A DNA stretch of 11,797 nucleotides from Burkholderiales bacterium (GTDB lineage: Bacteria; Pseudomonadota; Gammaproteobacteria; Burkholderiales; SG8-39), in the NCBI GenBank assembly GCA_025929745.1, contig JAICPQ010000056.1:1-11797 (forward strand). Direction: 5' to 3'. A program made the translations under genes and the position numbers. A model generated the notes under the pieces. The model was not told the origin of the DNA and did no database searches. It saw only the letters and a list, made by a program, of their open reading frames with translations. The stretch's first letter is position 1, and each line of letters starts with the position of its first letter. Positions 8,201 to 11,797 of this stretch are shown here, one piece after another.

Positions 8201-9401
8201 CAAGCACATCGAGCGGCCTGTCCGGGACGCTGACCTTGTCGAGGACACCGTCGTGCACCGCGCGCACCATGGCCGCACATTCGATGAGGTCATCGCGCGT
8301 GAGCGGGAAAATGCGCCCCTTCGGCACACCCTTGATCGTGTGGCCCGAGCGCCCCACTCGCTGCAGGAAAGTGGCGATGCGGTGCGGCGAGGAGATCTGG
8401 CAGACGAGGTCGACGTGGCCGATATCGATGCCGAGTTCGAGGGACGCCGTTGCGACCAGGACCTTCAGGTCTCCATTTCTAAGTTTGTTTTCGGCATCGA
8501 GCCGCGCTTCCTTGGCCAGGCTGCCGTGATGCGCGGCGACGAAATCGGCGCCCAGACGCTCGGACAACTGGTGCGCCATGCGCTCGGCAAGCCGGCGCGT
8601 ATTCACTGTGACGAGCGTGGTACGGTGCGACTCGATCAGCGAGACAAGCCGATCGTAGATTTCCTTCCAGACCTCGTGGGACATCACCGCTTCGAGCGGC
8701 GAGCTCGGCACCTCGACGGCGAGGTCGATGTGCCGCTTGTGGCCCTTGTCCACGATGGCAACCGGTTCACTGGTGAGGAAGCGCGCCACTTCCTCGATCG
8801 GTTTCTGCGTCGCCGAAAGACCGACGCGCTGCAGCTTGCGGCCGCAAACGTGGTCGAGGCGCTCGAGCGACAGCGCGAGGTGCGCGCCGCGGCGCGACTG
8901 CAGTACGGCGTGGATCTCGTCGACGATGACCACGCGCGCGGTCTTCAGCATCTGGCGCGAGCGCTCGGCTGTAAGGAGGAGATACAGCGACTCCGGCGTC
9001 GTGACGAGGATGTGCGGCGGCGTGCGCAGCATCGCCGCACGCTCGGTCTGCGGCGTGTCGCTCGAGCGCACCGCCGCGGTAATTTTTACCGGCGCGGCCG
9101 CGTGGATCTCGCGCCGCGGCACCGCGAGGTTCTTGTGGATGTCGGCCGAAAGCGCCTTAAGCGGCGAGACGTAGATGACCCGCACTTCATCCGGCAGCTC
9201 ACTCTCGAGTCCTTCGCGCAGCAGCTGATCGATCGACGTCAGGAACGCAGCGAGCGTTTTCCCGGATCCTGTCGGCGCCGCGATGAGCGTATGGCGCCCT
9301 TCGCGGATCGCGCGCCAGCCTTCGAGCTGCGCCGGGGTCGGTTCGGCAAAGCGACTCGCCCACCACTCGCGGAGGACGGGGTGAAAATCAGGGGGTAGCA
9401 A
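5238..9401 (-). CDS. lhr: Lhr, large superfamily 2 DNA repair helicase
   Basis: Lhr is an ATP-dependent 3'-5' translocase and helicase linked to DNA repair. The 1387-residue protein has the long architecture (E. coli Lhr about 1538). Two RecA domains carry motif I APTGSGKT (42-49), motif II DEIH (161-164), motif III SAT (196-198) and motif VI QRVGRSGH (347-354). A winged-helix/beta-barrel region follows, then the DEAD/H-associated domain, marked by HAPFGSRINRAWGLALRKKF (647-666), and a long C-terminal region with EIEPVSAADFMRFLLHWHH, the Lhr-CTD. Uracil-DNA glycosylase activity has been reported for the E. coli C-terminal part; whether this homologue has it cannot be judged here. The start is TTG 9401: no ATG is in frame before the conserved FHPVLREWW, and an upstream in-frame TGA blocks extension. 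It is divergent from yhbY with only 36 bp between starts, so the two control regions must reach into coding sequence. Confidence 0.96.
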   Translation of the reverse strand: MLPPDFHPVLREWWASRFAEPTPAQLEGWRAIREGRHTLIAAPTGSGKTLAAFLTSIDQLLREGLESELPDEVRVIYVSPLKALSADIHKNLAVPRREIHAAAPVKITAAVRSSDTPQTERAAMLRTPPHILVTTPESLYLLLTAERSRQMLKTARVVIVDEIHAVLQSRRGAHLALSLERLDHVCGRKLQRVGLSATQKPIEEVARFLTSEPVAIVDKGHKRHIDLAVEVPSSPLEAVMSHEVWKEIYDRLVSLIESHRTTLVTVNTRRLAERMAHQLSERLGADFVAAHHGSLAKEARLDAENKLRNGDLKVLVATASLELGIDIGHVDLVCQISSPHRIATFLQRVGRSGHTIKGVPKGRIFPLTRDDLIECAAMVRAVHDGVLDKVSVPDRPLDVLAQQIVAEVSAEEEWDEAALISLFRRAYPYRSLEQAEYDEVVEMLARGYNTRRGRRGALIHRDSLSHKLRSRKGSRLNAIVNGGAIPEVFDYRVLLEPEGHFIGTLNEDFAIESLPGDVFQLGNTSWRILRIGNGVVRVADAEGQPPSMPFWLGEAPARSAEMSEAVSALRAAVDFELPGSDEPRKEDELSPAVDLLKKEYRLSQSAAEQVAAYLGETKRSLGVVPTREVIALERFFDESGGMQLVLHAPFGSRINRAWGLALRKKFCQGFNFELQAAATEEGLILSLGELHSFPLEEVFRYLHPNTVRETLIQAILASPIFETRWRWSSTLALAVPRNRGGARIPNQLQRMYAEDLLQSVFPDAVACQDNLPGAREVPDHPLVRQALRDALEEAVDATGLERELQRLYAGEIQTVARDTPEPSVLSHELLNSAVYTFLDDAPLEERRTRAVYTRRATEVRSADDLGALDPAAIERVRQEAWPIANTPDEMYDALMVAGYIKESELAPHWRGLLTELGARAIKKANAWFAHDRLNDDPLEILASRMEVLGPVNERALDIPEAESALLALEGQGRILRGRFSSKPELEWCDRRLLARIHRYTLNRLRAEIEPVSAADFMRFLLHWHHVAADDQVRGAEGLMAVVEQLEGFELAAAAWENDVLPARVADYDAAQIDQLCLSGRVAWGRLTPGTKAPLRTSPIALMQRQNAAHWGIEKDGVADFSSEAKVVREALEKRGASFFHELVSATNLLPSYVERGLAELAGAGIATADSFAGLRALLAPPEKRRGLIETAGRWSLLKSEKSDDIEVIARTLLKRYGVVFRTLLQRESQLPPWRDLVRVYRRLEARGGIRGGRFVGGFGGEQFAAPDAVGRLRAVRKSEKLDELVVLSAADPLNLVGIVTPEARVAAIYRNRVLFKDGLPIAAVEGGHVRRLADSSIEEPQLRTLLARRSLRHPPRLHLRMPSPREITQLERARDRVMNFPWSQARR

Positions 9402-9437
9402 GGTGGATATTTTGACATTAGATTCCCGGATTCATTC

Positions 9438-9710
9438 ATGCTCACCCCCTTGGAACGCAAGGCGCTGAAGGCGAAAGCCCACAAGCTCGAACCGGTTGTT
9501 CAGATCGGCGCCAAGGGACTCACCGATGAAGTCATCGCGGAGATCGAGCGCGCGCTCAAGGCGCACGAGCTGATCAAGGTGCGCGCCGGCAGCCTCGAGC
9601 GCCACCAGCGCGAAGATGCGTTCGGCTCGATCTGCGAGCGCACCGGTGCCGAGTCCGTGCAGCAGGTCGGCAAGGTGTGCCTACTCTTCAGGAAGAAGCC
9701 CGATGACTAA
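9438..9710 (+). CDS. yhbY: YhbY, CRM-domain RNA-binding protein associated with the pre-50S ribosome
   Basis: The 90-residue protein matches the single-domain CRS1/YhbY (CRM) family, an IF3-C-like fold that binds pre-50S ribosomal RNA. Visible hallmarks are LERKALKAKAHKLEPVVQIG, the GxxG-type loop GAKGLT (24-29), EIERALKAHELIKV, and the C-terminal TGAESVQQVGKVCLLFRKK. Length is close to E. coli YhbY (97). ATG 9438 begins the domain at the usual point; only a weak GGA lies upstream. Its TAA stop overlaps the start of the downstream ligase gene by 8 nt, so the two are probably translationally coupled. It shares a 36-bp intergenic gap with divergent lhr. In E. coli this gene is adjacent to rlmE, a link broken here. 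Confidence 0.93.
   Translation: MLTPLERKALKAKAHKLEPVVQIGAKGLTDEVIAEIERALKAHELIKVRAGSLERHQREDAFGSICERTGAESVQQVGKVCLLFRKKPDD
9690..9695 (+). promoter_or_regulatory. Ribosome binding site of the glutamine-synthetase-like gene, inside yhbY
   Basis: AGGAAG lies within the last codons of yhbY, 7 nt before ATG 9703. This supports ATG 9703 as the start rather than ATG 9721, whose GAGGA directly abuts the codon, and implies that ligase translation is coupled to yhbY. Confidence 0.6.
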
Positions 9711-11058
9711 GACGCGAGGAATGCTCACGCTCGATCAGCTGAAAGGTATGGTGGCGCAGGGCGAAATCGAGACCGTGCTCGCCGGCTTCACCGACCACTA
9801 CGGCCGGCTCATGGGCAAGCGCTTCGACGCCGAGATGTTCGTCGACGAGATTGCGAAGCACGGCGGGCACGCGTGCGATTACCTGCTGACCGTCGACATG
9901 GAGATGGAGCCGGTGCCGGGCTACAAGTTTGCGAACTGGGAGCTCGGTTACGGCGACGTACACATGGTGCCGGACATGGGCACGCTGCGGCTCGCAACCT
10001 GGCTCGACAAGACGGCATTTGTCGTGTGCGATGTGAAGAGCGAGAAGACGCACGACTTCGTCGACGTAGCGCCCCGCACGATCCTGCGCCGGCAGATCGA
10101 CGCGGCGAAGAAAGCAGGCTATGTAGGCTACGCCGGCACGGAGCTCGAGCACTACCTCTTCCAGACGAGCTACCGCCAGGCGGCGCAGCAGGACTTCCGC
10201 AATCTCGAGCCCGCCGGCTGGTACCTCGAGGACTACCACATGCTGCAGGGCACGCGCACCGAAAGCTTCCACGCCTCGGCGCGCCGGCACCTCAAACTTT
10301 CGGGCGTGCCGGTCGAGAACTCGAAGGGCGAATGGGGCAAGGGCCAGCACGAGCTGAACGTGCGTTTCGCCGAAGTGCTCGAGATGGCCGATCGCCACGT
10401 CGTGTTCAAGCAGTGCCTGAAGGAAATTGCGGAGAGCATGGGCATGAGCGTCACCTTCATGGCCAAGTTCGCCGCCGACGGCGCGGGCTCGAGCTGCCAC
10501 ATCCATTTCAGCCTGTGGCGCGACGGCAAGAACGCATTCGCCGGCGGACCCGATGCTTTCAAATACTTCCTCGGCGGCTGGATCGCCCACGTGCCTGACG
10601 TCATGGTGTTCTACGCGCCCACTGTGAACTCCTACAAAAGGTACGTCGATGGCTCGTGGGCGCCGACGCGCCTTGCCTGGAGCAACGACAACCGCACCGC
10701 CGGCTTCCGCATCGTCGGCTCGGGCAACAGCCAGCGCATCGAATGCCGCATCCCGGGAGCGGATTGCAATCCGTACCTTGCACTCGCCGCCTCCCTCGCC
10801 TCCGGCCTTGATGGCATCGCGAACAAGATCGAGCCGCCGGAGGTGTTCGTCGGCGACATCTACCAGGCGAAAAACCTGCCGCGCGTGCCGTATACGTTGA
10901 GCGACGCGATCGACCTCTTCGAGAAAAGCGCGTTTGCCAAAAAGATGTTTGGCGAAGCCGTGCACGGGCACTACACGCACTTCTATCGCACCGAAGCGCA
11001 GGCCTACGACCGCGCCGTCACCGATTGGGAACGCAGGAGATACTTCGAAAGAATATGA
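9703..11058 (+). CDS. Glutamine-synthetase family gamma-glutamyl-amine ligase (GlnA4/PuuA-like)
   Basis: The 451-residue protein has the glutamine synthetase fold, which activates glutamate with ATP and joins it to an amine. Catalytic-domain landmarks: E147/E149 (GTELEHY), E210 and E217 (KGEWGKGQHE), H266 in SSCHIHFSLW, R313 (NSYKR), R336 (NRTAGFR), and E347/R349 (RIECRIPG). The loop that carries the ammonium-site Asp50/Ser53 (DGSS) in true GlnA is replaced by GYKFANWELGYGD (72-84). The Tyr397 adenylylation segment is replaced by KNLPRVP. Both argue against ammonia assimilation. The next gene is an SDR, and a glnA4-like gene followed by amidotransferase, aldehyde dehydrogenase and SDR is known in mycobacteria. 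Streptomyces GlnA4 acts on ethanolamine. The amine used here (ethanolamine, polyamine, monoamine) is not determined. Start and stop overlap yhbY (8 nt) and the SDR (4 nt). Confidence 0.88.
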   Translation: MTKTRGMLTLDQLKGMVAQGEIETVLAGFTDHYGRLMGKRFDAEMFVDEIAKHGGHACDYLLTVDMEMEPVPGYKFANWELGYGDVHMVPDMGTLRLATWLDKTAFVVCDVKSEKTHDFVDVAPRTILRRQIDAAKKAGYVGYAGTELEHYLFQTSYRQAAQQDFRNLEPAGWYLEDYHMLQGTRTESFHASARRHLKLSGVPVENSKGEWGKGQHELNVRFAEVLEMADRHVVFKQCLKEIAESMGMSVTFMAKFAADGAGSSCHIHFSLWRDGKNAFAGGPDAFKYFLGGWIAHVPDVMVFYAPTVNSYKRYVDGSWAPTRLAWSNDNRTAGFRIVGSGNSQRIECRIPGADCNPYLALAASLASGLDGIANKIEPPEVFVGDIYQAKNLPRVPYTLSDAIDLFEKSAFAKKMFGEAVHGHYTHFYRTEAQAYDRAVTDWERRRYFERI

Positions 11059-11797
11059 GACTCAAAGACAAGGTTGCGCTCATCACGGGCGCCGGTAGCG
11101 GCATCGGCCGGCAGGCGGCGCTCCTTTTCTCCAAGGAAGGCGCAGCCGTGGTCTGCGCCGACGTGAACGACAAAGCGGCGCAAGACACCGCATCACAGCT
11201 GAAAAATGCGATCGCGGTGAAGGCCGACGTGGCGAAAGCGAGCGACTGCGAGCAGATGGTCGCCGCGGCCGAGAAAAAGTTCGGAAAGCTGAACGTGCTC
11301 TTCAACAACGCCGGCATCATGCACGCGAAGGACGACGACTCGCAGACTACAAGCGAGGAAGTCTGGAACCTCACCATGGATATCAACGCCAAGGGGGTGT
11401 TCCTCGGCTGCAAGTACGGCATTCCGGCCTTGAAGCGCGCCGGCGGCGGCTCGGTGATCAACACCGCCTCTTTCGTCGCGAGGATGGGCGCTGCGACGGC
11501 GCAGATCGCCTACACCGCGAGCAAGGGTGCGGTGCTCGCCATGACGCGCGAGCTCGCGGTAATCCATGCGAGGCAGAACATCCGCGTGAACGCGCTCTGC
11601 CCGGGCCCGCTTAAGACCGAGCTACTAATGAGTTTCCTCAACACCGACGCGAAGAAGCAGCGGCGCCTCGTCCATATCCCGATGGGACGCTTCGGCGAGG
11701 CCGAAGAAATCGCCAAAGCCGCGCTTTTCCTTGCTTCGGACGACTCCTCTTACGTGACGGGCGCCGATTTCCTCGTCGATGGCGGCATCACCGGCGC
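11055..11797 (+). CDS. Short-chain dehydrogenase/reductase (SDR), 3' end outside the window
   Basis: This NAD(P)-dependent oxidoreductase of the classical SDR family is nearly complete (247 residues seen of about 250-260). It shows the cofactor motif TGAGSGIG (11-18), NNAG (84-87), and catalytic N111, S139, Y153 and K157 (YTASK). The PGPLKTE loop and the C-terminal VTGADFLVDGG (234-244) follow. An Asp at the end of the second strand (CADV, D36) suggests NAD rather than NADP. The start ATG overlaps the ligase stop as ATGA (11055-11058), a strong sign of co-translation. An AGGAGA at 11035-11040 lies 14 nt upstream. The substrate is unknown; from the neighbourhood, an alcohol or hydroxy intermediate in the catabolism of a glutamylated amine is plausible. 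Many SDRs look alike, so the specific reaction is not claimed. Confidence 0.93.
   Translation, partial: MRLKDKVALITGAGSGIGRQAALLFSKEGAAVVCADVNDKAAQDTASQLKNAIAVKADVAKASDCEQMVAAAEKKFGKLNVLFNNAGIMHAKDDDSQTTSEEVWNLTMDINAKGVFLGCKYGIPALKRAGGGSVINTASFVARMGAATAQIAYTASKGAVLAMTRELAVIHARQNIRVNALCPGPLKTELLMSFLNTDAKKQRRLVHIPMGRFGEAEEIAKAALFLASDDSSYVTGADFLVDGGITG

Noticed and set aside
7902..9398. 498-codon open frame on the plus strand
   Set aside because: Also antisense to the N-terminal half of lhr; its composition and position track the helicase codons, and it contains no motif.
9412..9417. Perfect TTGACA as a -35 box for yhbY
   Set aside because: A 17-bp spacer would place the -10 box on the yhbY start codon with a poor match (TTCATG), so it cannot drive the chosen start.
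9688..10980. 430-codon open frame on the minus strand
   Set aside because: Antisense to the glutamine-synthetase-like gene, which has complete catalytic motifs.

Overview
The window is high-GC bacterial chromosomal DNA with dense coding and many long open frames antisense to real genes. The rlmE-ftsH pair, the style of the patatin and Lhr proteins and the codon use suggest a betaproteobacterium (Burkholderiales/Nitrosomonadales-like). That placement is inferred from protein resemblance only. No tRNA, rRNA, insertion sequence, prophage gene or CRISPR array is visible.

Layout. Left edge, minus strand: rlmE (23S rRNA 2'-O-methyltransferase) followed by the 5' part of ftsH (membrane AAA protease), which runs off the window. 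Plus strand, 1032-2744: a secreted or lipid-anchored lytic transglycosylase with a long, unassigned N-terminal region. Minus strand, read from 9401 down to 2765: lhr (large DNA-repair helicase), a 62-residue basic protein, a patatin-like phospholipase, a 45-residue single-span membrane peptide, and a metallo-beta-lactamase-fold lipoprotein of the NAPE-PLD type. The last four genes are tightly spaced or overlapping and form a probable lipid-acting operon. Plus strand, right part: yhbY (ribosome-associated CRM-domain protein), a glutamine-synthetase-like amine ligase, and a short-chain dehydrogenase cut by the window end. These three overlap by a few bases each, so they look translationally coupled.

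How the genes may work together. rlmE/ftsH and yhbY serve ribosome maturation and protein quality control. In E. coli yhbY lies directly beside and divergent from rlmE-ftsH. Here the same divergent arrangement is kept, but about 8.5 kb lies between, holding the transglycosylase, the lipase cluster and lhr. The lipase cluster combines an acyl hydrolase, a phospholipase-D-like enzyme and two unrecognised small proteins, and is the best candidate for a little-described system. The ligase-SDR pair resembles the mycobacterial glnA4 neighbourhood. The ligase appears to lack the ammonium-site loop and the adenylylation tyrosine of true glutamine synthetase, so glutamylation of an organic amine (ethanolamine, a polyamine or similar) is more likely than ammonia assimilation.
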